Assembly (NCBI GenBank): GCA_018882725.1
Contig: VERK01000045.1
Location: 1 to 12,438, forward strand
DNA: 12,438 bases
Direction of reading: 5' to 3'
DNA from: Actinomycetota bacterium
Lineage (GTDB): Bacteria > Actinomycetota > Acidimicrobiia > Acidimicrobiales > Ilumatobacteraceae
In this document: positions 1 through 6,854 of the stretch, piece by piece
How the letters are laid out: every line of letters starts with the position of its first letter
Numbering within the stretch: the first letter of the stretch is position 1
Made by a program: the position numbers and the translations under genes
The notes under the pieces: generated by a model
Seen by the model: only the letters and a program-made list of their open reading frames with translations
Database searches by the model: none
What the model was told of the DNA's origin: nothing

Positions 1-561
1 AACGTCAGCCACACGCTCCGAACGATCACGGAGGGCGGCGACCACATCGGAAGAGGACGGCTGGGCCGTCAGATCAAGGCCCGGCCACGGAAAATCGACC
101 GAACCGCCGTTCGGCAAGCCGATGGGCGTGAATGTGGGCGCTCCGGTGAGAGGGCCGAACAGCCACTTGTCGGTCACGAACAGCAAGTGCCGCAACGTCT
201 GCGCGAACGACCATTGGCCATCCACCGACTCGTTGAAACCCGAATCACCAAGTGCCTCGGCGCGAGTGATCGCAGCGTTCCATCGCTCCGACAGCATCGA
301 CCACGCGGCCCGAACACCGGCTTCGTCGGTGGGGCGAAGGAGCGAACGCAGCGGGAACCACTCGTCTTTCGAATTGACGAAGTCGGTGACGTCGACTCCG
401 TTCACCACCAAGCGGCTGATCTCGGCGTCGATCGACACGTCGACGAGGCGAGCGTGCGAGATGTTCGCACCACTCAGGTCGACATCACGGAACTTGCTGT
501 TGCGAAGGTTCACGCCCCAGAAGACGGCGTCGCTGAGATCCTGGCCTTCGAATTCCTTCAT
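1..561 (-). CDS. Pentapeptide-repeat / DinB-like domain protein, partial (3' end outside window)
   Basis: This reading frame is open from an ATG at 559-561 to the window edge (187 codons), with an in-frame TAG four codons before the ATG that fixes the start. Residues about 6-40 are pentapeptide-like, with motifs such as DLSDAVFWG, VDLSGANIS and HARLVDVSI. The rest resembles a DinB/maleylpyruvate-isomerase-type four-helix bundle: a helix with WSMLSERWNAAI, then WSFAQTLRHLLFVTDKWL, where the histidine sits where DinB proteins place a metal ligand. DinB proteins are usually metal-dependent thiol transferases or uncharacterised. The reaction here is unknown. A TAGCGT hexamer lies 9 nt before the ATG and no Shine-Dalgarno is seen. 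The C-terminus is not visible. Confidence 0.8.
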   Translation of the reverse strand, partial: MKEFEGQDLSDAVFWGVNLRNSKFRDVDLSGANISHARLVDVSIDAEISRLVVNGVDVTDFVNSKDEWFPLRSLLRPTDEAGVRAAWSMLSERWNAAITRAEALGDSGFNESVDGQWSFAQTLRHLLFVTDKWLFGPLTGAPTFTPIGLPNGGSVDFPWPGLDLTAQPSSSDVVAALRDRSERVADV

Positions 562-603
562 GGGCGTCCGACGCTACCGGGCTCGCCTGTACTGTCGCTG
601 GCG

Positions 604-924
604 ATGTCGACCGAGAGCGTGTACCGGGTGACCGTGCGTGGTCGATTCGCAGGTCTCGACGAGAAGACGCGGGCCTACCTCGCGCGCGAGCAGCCCGAGC
701 ACGACATCTTCAAGTCGGCCTACACAACCGAAGGCACGTTCACGTATGACACCGACATCCGCTTCTTCAACCTGCGTTACGAAGTGCGCACCGCCGCGGG
801 AACGGACGAGGCTGAGAATCTCGGACTGACCGAAGCCGAGGCCTTTCTGCGGACTCTGGGCTACGGGTTCGAGAAACTGAAAGTGAACGTTGTCGATACG
901 TCGGCGATGTGGCACGCCGACTGA
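604..924 (+). CDS. DUF6204-like small protein
   Basis: A 106-aa soluble protein without a signal peptide or membrane segment. The N-terminal YRVTVRGRFAGLDEKTRAYL, then EHDIF, FTYD and FNLRYEV, matches my memory of the DUF6204 family of actinobacteria, whose function is unknown. I chose the ATG at 604 over the much longer upstream open frame because that extension is antisense to the DinB-like gene and low in family-like sequence. TACTGT at 590-595 lies 8 nt before the ATG, consistent with a leaderless promoter. The gene is convergent with the desaturase; the two stop codons are separated by one base. Confidence 0.75.
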   Translation: MSTESVYRVTVRGRFAGLDEKTRAYLAREQPEHDIFKSAYTTEGTFTYDTDIRFFNLRYEVRTAAGTDEAENLGLTEAEAFLRTLGYGFEKLKVNVVDTSAMWHAD

Positions 925-925
925 A

Positions 926-1924
926 TCACCACACCACCGGCGCCGTCGCGCCCACGGCACGACCCTCAGCACGAACACCGCGCTGAACGAGATCAGCCGA
1001 TAACTCGTTCCAGACCTTCTTCAACCGGTAATGCGGCACGCGGGGATACAGGTGGTGGATCGCGTGATGGTCGTGACCGCGGATGAGTAGACCCGATCCG
1101 CGGAACACCGCGACGCGCGTGTGGCGATAGCGGCTGGTCTCGTTGGCCGGGTGATGCGGATACCACGCGAAGATGAACATGAGCCAGCACAATTGGATAC
1201 GGGCGGGTAGCCACCACAAGCACAAGGCAGCCAATCCGTTGCCGGTGGCGATGCAGGCCACGAGAACCGCGGTGGTCACGAGCCAATAGCGCATCTGCGC
1301 CTTGCCTTCGGCTTTCGAACCTTCCCGACTGGCGAGCTTGGCGCGCAGAACTGACGGGAGCAGCACGCGGAGCGGCTTCACGAGCGCGAAGAAGGGCAAG
1401 AACGCGTACAGCATCGTCATTCCGTAGAACTTGAGCGGCAGCTCGCGCAGACGACCTTCGGTGAAGTGATCGGGATCGCGATCGGGATCGTTGGTGTACG
1501 CGTGGTGGCGCATGTGGCCGACACGGTGCGCGGTGAACTCGATGCCCGTGGGGATCGACGACAACAGCCCGATCGCTTCTTCGACACCTCGGCCCCTCGT
1601 GGCCTTACCCATGATGTTCTTGTGCGTCGCCTCGTGCATGGGCATGTAGAACGTGGACGCGAAGACCGAGTTGACGATCAAGCCGAGCCACAGCGGAATC
1701 GTGCCGTTGGCGCCGAGGACGACGACCGCCGTCCAGCAAGCCGCGAAGAAGACGAACGTGGCGATCATGCGGTACTGCACGTCGCCCCAGTACTTCGCGG
1801 CCACCAGGTTCTCGGCCCGCACCTGCTCGTTGCGGTCGGAGCGTGCGCTCTCGCTGGCCTCGGTCTGCGCCTTCTGAGAGAGGACTGCTTCGAGGTCTTC
1901 AGGGGCTGGCGCGTCGATCGTCAC
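926..1924 (-). CDS. Membrane fatty acid desaturase / hydroxylase family protein
   Basis: A 332-aa integral membrane di-iron enzyme. The three histidine boxes of the FA_desaturase superfamily are intact: HEATH at residues 97-101, H..GHMRHH at 133-141 and HDHHAIHH at 284-291, with an extra HHPAN at 257-261. Hydrophobic stretches at about 52-72, 77-95, 168-184, 213-240 and 243-256 fit the usual four-helix topology with histidines facing the cytosol. Such enzymes use O2 to desaturate acyl chains or hydroxylate carotenoids; the substrate cannot be read from sequence, and beta-carotene hydroxylase is a possible alternative. The start is GTG (1922-1924) with TACTGT 6 nt upstream on the minus strand and no Shine-Dalgarno. 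The first ~40 residues are charged and probably cytosolic. Confidence 0.88.
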   Translation of the reverse strand: MTIDAPAPEDLEAVLSQKAQTEASESARSDRNEQVRAENLVAAKYWGDVQYRMIATFVFFAACWTAVVVLGANGTIPLWLGLIVNSVFASTFYMPMHEATHKNIMGKATRGRGVEEAIGLLSSIPTGIEFTAHRVGHMRHHAYTNDPDRDPDHFTEGRLRELPLKFYGMTMLYAFLPFFALVKPLRVLLPSVLRAKLASREGSKAEGKAQMRYWLVTTAVLVACIATGNGLAALCLWWLPARIQLCWLMFIFAWYPHHPANETSRYRHTRVAVFRGSGLLIRGHDHHAIHHLYPRVPHYRLKKVWNELSADLVQRGVRAEGRAVGATAPVVW

Positions 1925-1969
1925 GAGGTCACAGTAGCGGGCCTGTGCAGGTCGATGGCTTGCCCCGAT

Positions 1970-1986
1970 TCGGTTGCACGAACCGA
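1970..1986 (-). terminator. Possible hairpin terminator after the toxin-antitoxin pair
   Basis: TCGGTT (1970-1975) and AACCGA (1981-1986) form a perfect 6-bp stem with a 5-nt loop, about 20 nt beyond the stop codon of the VapC-like gene and upstream of the desaturase promoter. There is no T-run, so this is only a plausible stop or insulator. Confidence 0.3.
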
Positions 1987-2005
1987 TAACGGGACGGCGC
2001 GACGC

Positions 2006-2425
2006 CTACCGAGACGGCAGCGTTTCGATCACGATGTTCCGGTAGGCGCTGGAAAGCTGACTCATGTCGGCGGGGTCGCCGGTTACAACGACACCACCAC
2101 CAACCTCGACCGCAGCAGCAACGACGTGGGCATCAGCAAGGTGTTCGGAGCCAGATCCGCTCGCCGACAGCACCGCGCCAACGAGACGTGCGAAGGCACG
2201 GTCGGTGTCACGCAACATCACACCCTCTTCTTCACGCGACAGCAGTGCGTCGATCAGCTGGTTACGACCTCCACCGCGATACAGCTCGGCGAGAATCACC
2301 GTCGGAACGACGACGTCGTGGCCAAGTCGTTCAGCTGCCGCCATGGCGCGTCGAACCATCCGCTCGGCTGGCCCGGATTCGTGGGCAAGGGCCGCGAGTG
2401 CCCGTTGGTCGAGCACCACCCTCAC
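2006..2425 (-). CDS. PIN-domain ribonuclease toxin, VapC-like
   Basis: A 139-aa PIN domain. The acidic residues expected of the Mg2+-dependent nuclease centre are in place: D6 (VVLDQRAL), E47 (ILAELYRG), D98 (HLADAHVVAAA) and D117 (VVVTGDPADM). By family knowledge VapC toxins cleave tRNA, rRNA or mRNA when freed from their antitoxin. The target here is unknown. The ATG (2423-2425) overlaps the stop of the upstream antitoxin gene in an ATGA arrangement, so translation is coupled and one promoter serves both. Nothing suggests inactivation. A solitary housekeeping PIN protein is unlikely given the coupled RHH-like partner. Confidence 0.88.
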   Translation of the reverse strand: MRVVLDQRALAALAHESGPAERMVRRAMAAAERLGHDVVVPTVILAELYRGGGRNQLIDALLSREEEGVMLRDTDRAFARLVGAVLSASGSGSEHLADAHVVAAAVEVGGGVVVTGDPADMSQLSSAYRNIVIETLPSR

Positions 2426-2670
2426 GCCGGACCACCCAGCAGGCGCATCAGACGAGTGATCTCAGCCTCGTCCTCAGCGGTGTCGAGTGGGCCGTGAAGT
2501 TCGTCGAGGCGCTGGAGGAGCGCGGAGAGTGCTCGTTGACGCCGGCGACGTTCGACCTCGGTGCGGAGCGCCTGATTCACCTGAGTCGACAGCGCCTCCC
2601 CACCTCCCTCGAAGAGGGCGACAAGGTCTTCGTCGAGCGAGAGCGAAACTTTGCGTTTGGGCTGGGTCAC
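2422..2670 (-). CDS. Ribbon-helix-helix-like antitoxin of the VapC-type toxin
   Basis: Starting at GTG 2668-2670 this is an 82-aa protein with an N-terminal KRKVSLSLDEDLVALF strand-helix typical of ribbon-helix-helix repressors. A basic helix follows (VERRRRQRALSALLQRL), then an acidic C-terminal tail, the part that usually wraps the toxin. I prefer this start because TACGAT lies exactly 6 nt before it, as for other genes here, and because inverted GTACGA sites surround that hexamer. In-frame alternatives are ATG at 2730 (102 aa) and GTG at 2760 (112 aa); their extra residues do not look RHH-like. It probably binds and neutralises the PIN toxin and represses its own promoter. Confidence 0.78.
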   Translation of the reverse strand: MTQPKRKVSLSLDEDLVALFEGGGEALSTQVNQALRTEVERRRRQRALSALLQRLDELHGPLDTAEDEAEITRLMRLLGGPA

Positions 2671-2676
2671 GCCCTG

Positions 2677-2705
2677 ATCGTACTGAGGTACGACTGGAGT
2701 ACGAC
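2677..2705 (-). promoter_or_regulatory. Toxin-antitoxin promoter with three operator half-sites
   Basis: The plus strand shows TCGTAC (2678-2683), then GTACGA (2688-2693) and GTACGA again (2699-2704). The first two form a perfect inverted repeat, TCGTAC-TGAG-GTACGA; the third repeats the half-site 11 bp on, one helical turn. On the minus strand the -10-like TACGAT (2682-2677) is part of the first half-site, 6 nt before the proposed GTG start. Ribbon-helix-helix antitoxins commonly bind such spaced half-sites cooperatively to autoregulate. Binding here is inferred. Confidence 0.6.
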
Positions 2706-2785
2706 CAACTCTTTGTGCGGCTTTTCTCATGGGCCAAGGTGGGATCGAATCAGCTGGCACGACGACCTGTCGTGACAGCGATCAC

Positions 2786-2821
2786 TTGACAGCGTCAGGG
2801 CGACTAACTAGACACTGTCTA
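2786..2821 (+). promoter_or_regulatory. Exporter promoter with TetR-type palindromic operator
   Basis: TTGACA (2786-2791) and TAGACA (2809-2814) are separated by 17 bp, a good -35/-10 pair. The -10 hexamer is the left arm of a perfect palindrome, TAGACA-C-TGTCTA (2809-2821), ending one base before the ATG at 2823. A start of transcription 7-9 nt after the -10 would give an almost or fully leaderless mRNA. Palindromes of this type are typical operators of TetR-family repressors of drug exporters. No TetR gene lies in the window. Confidence 0.72.
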
Positions 2822-2822
2822 C

Positions 2823-4397
2823 ATGGAGCAGTCCCTCACCCTTCACCCCGACGCGCGTGTGCAACGTCAGCGCTGGGGAATCCTCACCATCCTGTGTCTC
2901 TCGGTGTTCCTCGCGGTGGTGGACAACCTCATCATCAACGTGGCCATCCCCACGCTCTCGCGCGAACTCGACGCCACCACCAGCGGACTGCAGTGGATCG
3001 TCGACTCGTACGCACTCGTCTTCGCTGGCCTGCTCCTCGCCGGTGGCGGACTCGGTGATCGCTTCGGTCGCCGGCGCGTGATGCAAATCGGCATCGTGCT
3101 CTTCGGACTGTTCTCGGCCTGGGCCGCCTTCCGCTCGTCGACCGGTGAACTGATCGCCGCGCGCGGACTCATGGGTGTGGGTGCGGCCATGGTCTTCCCG
3201 AGCACGCTCGCCATCGTGATCGACGTGTTCCGTGATCCGATCGAGCGCGCCAAGGCCATCGGCGTGTGGTCGGCCGTCTCGGGTGCAGCGGTCGCCTTCG
3301 GCCCAGTTGCCGGCGGATTCCTCCTCGAACACTTCTGGTGGGGATCGGTGTTCCTCATCAACGTTCCGATCGTCGCCGTGGCGTTCGTCTTGCAATGGCG
3401 ATTCGTTCCCGAATCACGCGATCCTCACGCCAAGCGGCTCGACTGGCCGGGCCTGCTGCTGTCGATTTCGTTCGTGTCGCTCCTCGTGTTCACGATCATC
3501 GAAGGTCCACACCGCGGCTGGGGCAACACCTCGTCGATCTTCGGCTTCATCGGCGCGGCTGTTCTGTGTGCGGCGTTCATCACTCGCGAGCGCACCGCCG
3601 CTCAGCCACTGCTCGACGTTCGGGTGTTCCGAGACATGCGTGTCACCGCGGCCACCTCGTCGATCTTCATCGCGTTCTTCTCGCTGTTCGGCTTCACGTT
3701 CCTCATCACGCAGTACTTCCAGTTCGTGCGCGGCTACGACCCGCTCGAGTCGGGCCTGCACACCGTCCCGTTCGCAGTGGGTGCGGGCGTCACCGCGCCC
3801 ATCGCGGCTCGACTCGCACTGCGCTTCGGCCCGCGCCGGGTGATTCCCGTCGGACTTCTCTTCATGGGAGTAGCGCAACTGTGGGCCAGCACGTTCGAAG
3901 TGGACACGTCGTACTTCGGCCCGATCATCCTCAGCATGATGTTGATGGCGAGCGGCTTGTCGCTCGTGACCAGTCCGGCCTCCGAATCGGTGATGGGAAC
4001 TCTTCCGCGTGACATGGCCGGTGTCGGATCGGCCATCAACGACACGAGTCGGGAAATCGGTGGAACCCTCGGAGTTGCCATCATCGGCAGCATCTTCGCG
4101 TCCACCTATGGCCCCAAGATCGTCGACTTGCTCATCCCCCTGTCGCTGCCCGAAGCAGCGGTGTCATCGGCTGAAGAGTCGGTTGGCGCCGCCTTCGCGG
4201 TAGCCGAGCAGGTCGGCGAACCCTCTCTCGCCAACACCATTCGCGACGCCGCCGGCACGTCGTTCCTCGACGGCTTCCAGGCTGCGTGCACCACGGTGGG
4301 CATCGTCGCGATCTGTGGATCCTTGCTCGCCCTTCGATTCCTGCCGTCGCGAATCACACCGACACACTCGACACAGGAAAGGGTTGCAGTGCAATGA
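2823..4397 (+). CDS. MFS drug:H+ antiporter, DHA2 (EmrB/QacA-like) family
   Basis: A 524-aa, roughly 14-helix transporter. MFS motif A is GDRFGRRRV at residues 78-86, and the antiporter motif C is at about 153-165 (SGAAVAFGPVAGG). A D/N-containing first helix (AVVDNLIINVAIPTL) is typical of DHA2 members. Length matches the family. It should export hydrophobic or cationic compounds in exchange for protons; the substrate is unknown. The ATG at 2823 immediately follows a palindromic operator that overlaps the -10 hexamer, so induction by a ligand-sensing TetR-type repressor is likely. The stop overlaps the start of the following PPOX gene by 4 bp, making a two-gene operon. Several long antisense frames across this gene are codon-bias shadows. 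Confidence 0.92.
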   Translation: MEQSLTLHPDARVQRQRWGILTILCLSVFLAVVDNLIINVAIPTLSRELDATTSGLQWIVDSYALVFAGLLLAGGGLGDRFGRRRVMQIGIVLFGLFSAWAAFRSSTGELIAARGLMGVGAAMVFPSTLAIVIDVFRDPIERAKAIGVWSAVSGAAVAFGPVAGGFLLEHFWWGSVFLINVPIVAVAFVLQWRFVPESRDPHAKRLDWPGLLLSISFVSLLVFTIIEGPHRGWGNTSSIFGFIGAAVLCAAFITRERTAAQPLLDVRVFRDMRVTAATSSIFIAFFSLFGFTFLITQYFQFVRGYDPLESGLHTVPFAVGAGVTAPIAARLALRFGPRRVIPVGLLFMGVAQLWASTFEVDTSYFGPIILSMMLMASGLSLVTSPASESVMGTLPRDMAGVGSAINDTSREIGGTLGVAIIGSIFASTYGPKIVDLLIPLSLPEAAVSSAEESVGAAFAVAEQVGEPSLANTIRDAAGTSFLDGFQAACTTVGIVAICGSLLALRFLPSRITPTHSTQERVAVQ

Positions 4398-4765
4398 CGA
4401 ATCAATCAGCCGCGATCGCGGCCATCACCAAGAAGAAATGCATCTCGTTGACCACCTACAAGAAGGACGGGACAGGAGTGCCCTCACCGATCTGGTTCAA
4501 CGTCATCGGCGACACGATTGTCGTGACCTCACCGCGTGACGCCTGGAAAGTGAAGCGGATCCGGAACAATCCGCGGGTGGAATTCGCCACCTGCACACAG
4601 CGAGGTCGAGTCACCGGCCCGTTCTTCTCCGGTACCGCTCGGATCCTTCCCGACAGCGACTACGCCTCGGTGGCCAAGGCGAAGTCGCGCCGCTATCTCA
4701 TGTTCCGCCTGATCAAGCTCAAGCACCGCGATCAGGTGGCCATCGAGATCACGCCCGATCGCTAA
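4394..4765 (+). CDS. PPOX-class F420-dependent oxidoreductase (TIGR03666/Rv2061-like)
   Basis: A 123-aa split beta-barrel flavin/deazaflavin protein. The early ISLTTYKKDGTGVPSPIW strand pair, then KVKRIRNNPRVEFATC and RGRVTGPFFSGTAR, match the F420-type pyridoxamine-oxidase-like family of actinobacteria. Such proteins bind coenzyme F420 and reduce or otherwise act on small organic substrates; the substrate here is unknown. The ATG at 4394 overlaps the exporter stop (ATGA). AGGAAAGG at 4377-4384 is a real Shine-Dalgarno, one of few in the window, as expected for an internal operon gene. A longer in-frame start at 4286 lies inside the exporter and is rejected. Context suggests a detoxification pair: modify and export. 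Confidence 0.87.
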   Translation: MTNQSAAIAAITKKKCISLTTYKKDGTGVPSPIWFNVIGDTIVVTSPRDAWKVKRIRNNPRVEFATCTQRGRVTGPFFSGTARILPDSDYASVAKAKSRRYLMFRLIKLKHRDQVAIEITPDR

Positions 4766-4796
4766 GACGAGCCGGTCGGGCGAGCACAATGGTGGG

Positions 4797-5219
4797 ATGA
4801 ACCCCCGCAACCGTTGGATCATCTGGCTGCAGATCGTTCTCGCGGCGCTCGTTGTCTACTCGCTGCTTCTCGTGCTGGCGGGCTCGGTCGCGGGGTCGTT
4901 GTTCTCGTGGTTCGGATTCGGTCCGGACGATGCGATCGACACCGACGCCGTACGCGAGTACCTGAAACTTCCCTTCATGGTGCTCGGCGCTGTGATGGCC
5001 GGTTGGGCATTTCTGATGATCCAGATCGTGCGTGGTCCACTACGCGACGGTGTCCCGTGGGCGTGGACATTCATGGTCCGCTCACTCGGCTTGTGGTTCG
5101 TTCTCGACACAGGGATGTCGTTCGTTCTCGGTTACCCGAGCCACGCGTTGTTCAACGTTCCGTTTGCGATTGCGTTGGGCGTTCCGCTCGCCGGACTGCG
5201 ATCCTCGAACAATCGCTGA
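4797..5219 (+). CDS. Small integral membrane protein, unknown function
   Basis: I do not recognise a family. The 140-aa product has four hydrophobic helices at about 9-35, 57-78, 88-108 and 112-133. An acidic loop after helix 1 (GPDDAIDTDAVREYL) is probably outside and a short basic loop (RGPLRDG) inside. The basic N-terminus (MNPRNR) suggests an N-in topology. The ATG has CACAAT at 4785-4790, 6 nt upstream, resembling the leaderless -10 pattern of its neighbours with one mismatch; a GGTGGG directly before the ATG is too close to be a normal Shine-Dalgarno. It lies 31 bp after the PPOX gene and might be co-transcribed. Confidence 0.72.
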   Translation: MNPRNRWIIWLQIVLAALVVYSLLLVLAGSVAGSLFSWFGFGPDDAIDTDAVREYLKLPFMVLGAVMAGWAFLMIQIVRGPLRDGVPWAWTFMVRSLGLWFVLDTGMSFVLGYPSHALFNVPFAIALGVPLAGLRSSNNR

Positions 5220-5240
5220 TCGGAAGCGGTAGCCGATCAG
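5216..5240. terminator. Bidirectional hairpin between convergent genes
   Basis: CTGATCGG (5216-5223) and CCGATCAG (5233-5240) form a perfect 8-bp stem with a 9-nt loop. The stop codon of the plus-strand membrane protein (TGA 5217-5219) and that of the minus-strand DUF1272 gene (TCA 5237-5239) both lie within the stem arms. There is no T-run. It probably ends transcription from both sides. Confidence 0.55.
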
Positions 5241-5407
5241 GCGCGACGCGGACGGGCCACGAGTTCGCCCCCGCAATTCGGACAGCGGTGATCCATTGCT
5301 CGTCCACACGGTTCACAGAACGTGCATTCGAAACTGCAGATGAGCGCCGGACCATCGTCAGTCAGCGATGTCTCGCAGCGCTCGCACAGCGATCTCATCT
5401 CCAACAC
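5237..5407 (-). CDS. DUF1272 zinc-ribbon-like small protein
   Basis: A 56-aa cysteine-rich protein from GTG 5405-5407. Eight cysteines (residues 8, 11, 24, 28, 31, 34, 42, 45), in CERC, ICSFECTFCEPC and CPNCGGEL, match DUF1272, whose known members begin with an MLE-like N-terminus as here (VLEMRSLC). It is likely to bind zinc; the function is unknown. The upstream in-frame extension to 5473 is inside the SnoaL-like gene and rejected. AGAGGTG lies about 8 nt before the GTG and serves as Shine-Dalgarno. Only 5 bp separate it from the SnoaL stop, so the two genes form an operon. Confidence 0.83.
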   Translation of the reverse strand: MLEMRSLCERCETSLTDDGPALICSFECTFCEPCGRAMDHRCPNCGGELVARPRRA

Positions 5408-5412
5408 CGCTC

Positions 5413-5808
5413 TCACACCTCTTTCGACCAAAGTTGATCGACGAATCGCTGGTCCTCGTCGAACAGCCAGCACTCGCGCAACTTCTCGTCCTGAACGCGA
5501 TACAGGAGAATGCGGCGCACGCGTCGCGGCGGGTCACCCAGGTCTTCCACGGCGATGAGGGCTCCGAGCGACTCACCCACCAGGACATCCTCGACCGCGA
5601 TCAGCTTTCGTGATGTGCGCACGGACGCTTGGCCGAGAGCAACGAAGGCGGCGTCACGGCCACGATGCGACCCGGCCAACGGGCTGTCCCCCATGTAGTG
5701 GAGTTCGATGTCGTCGTGGTACGAAGCCAACACCTTGTCGAGGTCGGATGCGAGCCAGGCCTCGGAGTAGGCCTTCAAGACTCGGGCGGTTTCGTCGCGG
5801 CTCGCCAT
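5413..5808 (-). CDS. SnoaL-like / NTF2-fold protein
   Basis: A 131-aa NTF2-fold protein. It starts with a helix (VLKAYSEAWLASDLDKVLASY) followed by HDDIELHYMGDSPLAGSHRGRDA, the hallmark of SnoaL-like domains, and ends in antiparallel strands (RRILLYRVQDEKLRECWLF). The family holds cyclases, isomerases and many uncharacterised small-molecule enzymes. No catalytic assignment is possible here. The ATG at 5806-5808 has TAGGGT 6 nt upstream on the minus strand and no Shine-Dalgarno, so the mRNA is probably leaderless. It heads the operon with DUF1272 and is divergent from the alpha/beta hydrolase across 59 bp. Confidence 0.82.
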   Translation of the reverse strand: MASRDETARVLKAYSEAWLASDLDKVLASYHDDIELHYMGDSPLAGSHRGRDAAFVALGQASVRTSRKLIAVEDVLVGESLGALIAVEDLGDPPRRVRRILLYRVQDEKLRECWLFDEDQRFVDQLWSKEV

Positions 5809-5814
5809 GACTCG

Positions 5815-5860
5815 ACCCTAGGTCTGTTCGACGCCGCGTCGCGAAACCAACAACTAGGTT
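5815..5860. promoter_or_regulatory. Divergent leaderless promoters, SnoaL-like and hydrolase genes
   Basis: On the minus strand TAGGGT (5820-5815) lies 6 nt before the SnoaL ATG. On the plus strand TAGGTT (5855-5860) lies 7 nt before the hydrolase ATG. The spacing places transcription start at or next to each start codon. No convincing -35 hexamer is seen for either. Confidence 0.5.
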
Positions 5861-5867
5861 GCCCTAC

Positions 5868-6854
5868 ATGATTGTCACCGAAAACAACGTTCCGTTCGTC
5901 CGTACACCCGACACGAACTTCGCTGGCATCACCGACTTCCCGTACTCCCCGCGATACATCGACATCGATGGGCTGCGCATGCACTACGTGGACGAAGGGC
6001 CGCGCGATGCACCGGTGGTTCTGATGGTGCACGGCATGCCCACATGGAGCTACCTCTACCGCCACATGATCGCCCGCTTCCTCGCCGCCGGTTATCGATG
6101 CGTGGCCCCCGACCACATCGGATTCGGCCGCAGCGACAAGGTGACCGACCCCGACTGGTACGACATCGCTCGCCACACCGCGAACCTTCGGCACTTCGTC
6201 ACCACACTCGACCTGCGCGACGTCACTCTGGTGGTTCAGGACTGGGGTGGACCCACCGGACTCGCGCAGTACGCCGCGATGCCCGAACGCTTCTCGCGAC
6301 TCGTGATCATGAACACCTGGCTTCACCACGCCGAGTACGAGTACTCACCAGGAATTCTGCAGTGGATCGAACAGAACAAGCCCGGTGGCATCTTCCGTGA
6401 CAACGTTCCGCAACGGTTCAACTGGGGAACGCTCATGGCCATGGGAACCCAGCGGGTGAGCCCACAGGACAGTCTCTTCGCGATCTTGTCGGACGGAACA
6501 CCGGTCTTCTCTGCCGAGGCGTTGGCCGTGAAGAACGCGTACGACGCCCCGTTCGAAGGCCTCGGTGAAGCAGGGGTGACGGGACCACGCCGATTCCCGA
6601 TGTCGATCCCGGCCCACGATCCGCTCGCCGGCAACGCAGCGGTTCAAGAGCAGAACTTCTCGACTGTGAACGCAACCCGACTACCCGTGCACTTCGCCTG
6701 GGGCGTGAACGACAACGTGTTCACACGTGAGTGGGGTCGGAAGTGGCACGGCCTGATTCCCCACTCCACATGGTTCGAGGTTCCGGCCGCGCACTTCCTG
6801 CAGGACACGCACGGCACCGAGATCGCCGACTACGTGCTTCAGCACATGCGCTGA
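5868..6854 (+). CDS. Haloalkane-dehalogenase-like alpha/beta hydrolase
   Basis: A 328-aa alpha/beta hydrolase with the haloalkane dehalogenase layout. The oxyanion region is HGMPTWSYLYR (55-65), the nucleophile D125 sits in VVQDWGGPTG with W126 beside it, the likely acid is D282 (FAWGVNDNVF) and the base H309 (PAAHF). HLD enzymes displace halide from haloalkanes through an aspartyl ester. The residue after HG, often Asn or Glu, is Met57 here, so halide binding may be altered and dehalogenase activity is not assured. I prefer ATG 5868 to the TTG at 5859, because TAGGTT lies 7 nt before it. It is convergent with the DinB gene, 12 bp apart. Confidence 0.85.
   Translation: MIVTENNVPFVRTPDTNFAGITDFPYSPRYIDIDGLRMHYVDEGPRDAPVVLMVHGMPTWSYLYRHMIARFLAAGYRCVAPDHIGFGRSDKVTDPDWYDIARHTANLRHFVTTLDLRDVTLVVQDWGGPTGLAQYAAMPERFSRLVIMNTWLHHAEYEYSPGILQWIEQNKPGGIFRDNVPQRFNWGTLMAMGTQRVSPQDSLFAILSDGTPVFSAEALAVKNAYDAPFEGLGEAGVTGPRRFPMSIPAHDPLAGNAAVQEQNFSTVNATRLPVHFAWGVNDNVFTREWGRKWHGLIPHSTWFEVPAAHFLQDTHGTEIADYVLQHMR

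Noticed and set aside
187..924. Long 245-codon frame ending with the DUF6204-like protein
   Set aside because: Its first two thirds are antisense to the DinB-like gene; family-like sequence and the -10 hexamer support a start at 604.
1466..2497. 343-codon plus-strand frame across the desaturase and toxin genes
   Set aside because: Composition is arginine- and histidine-rich antisense shadow; both strands' real genes have clear motifs.
2808..4105. Several 120-195-codon antisense frames in the exporter gene
   Set aside because: High-GC codon bias leaves antisense frames open; no motif, start signal or family resemblance.
5775..6329. 184-codon minus-strand frame inside the hydrolase gene
   Set aside because: Antisense to a strongly motif-supported gene and covering the divergent promoter region.
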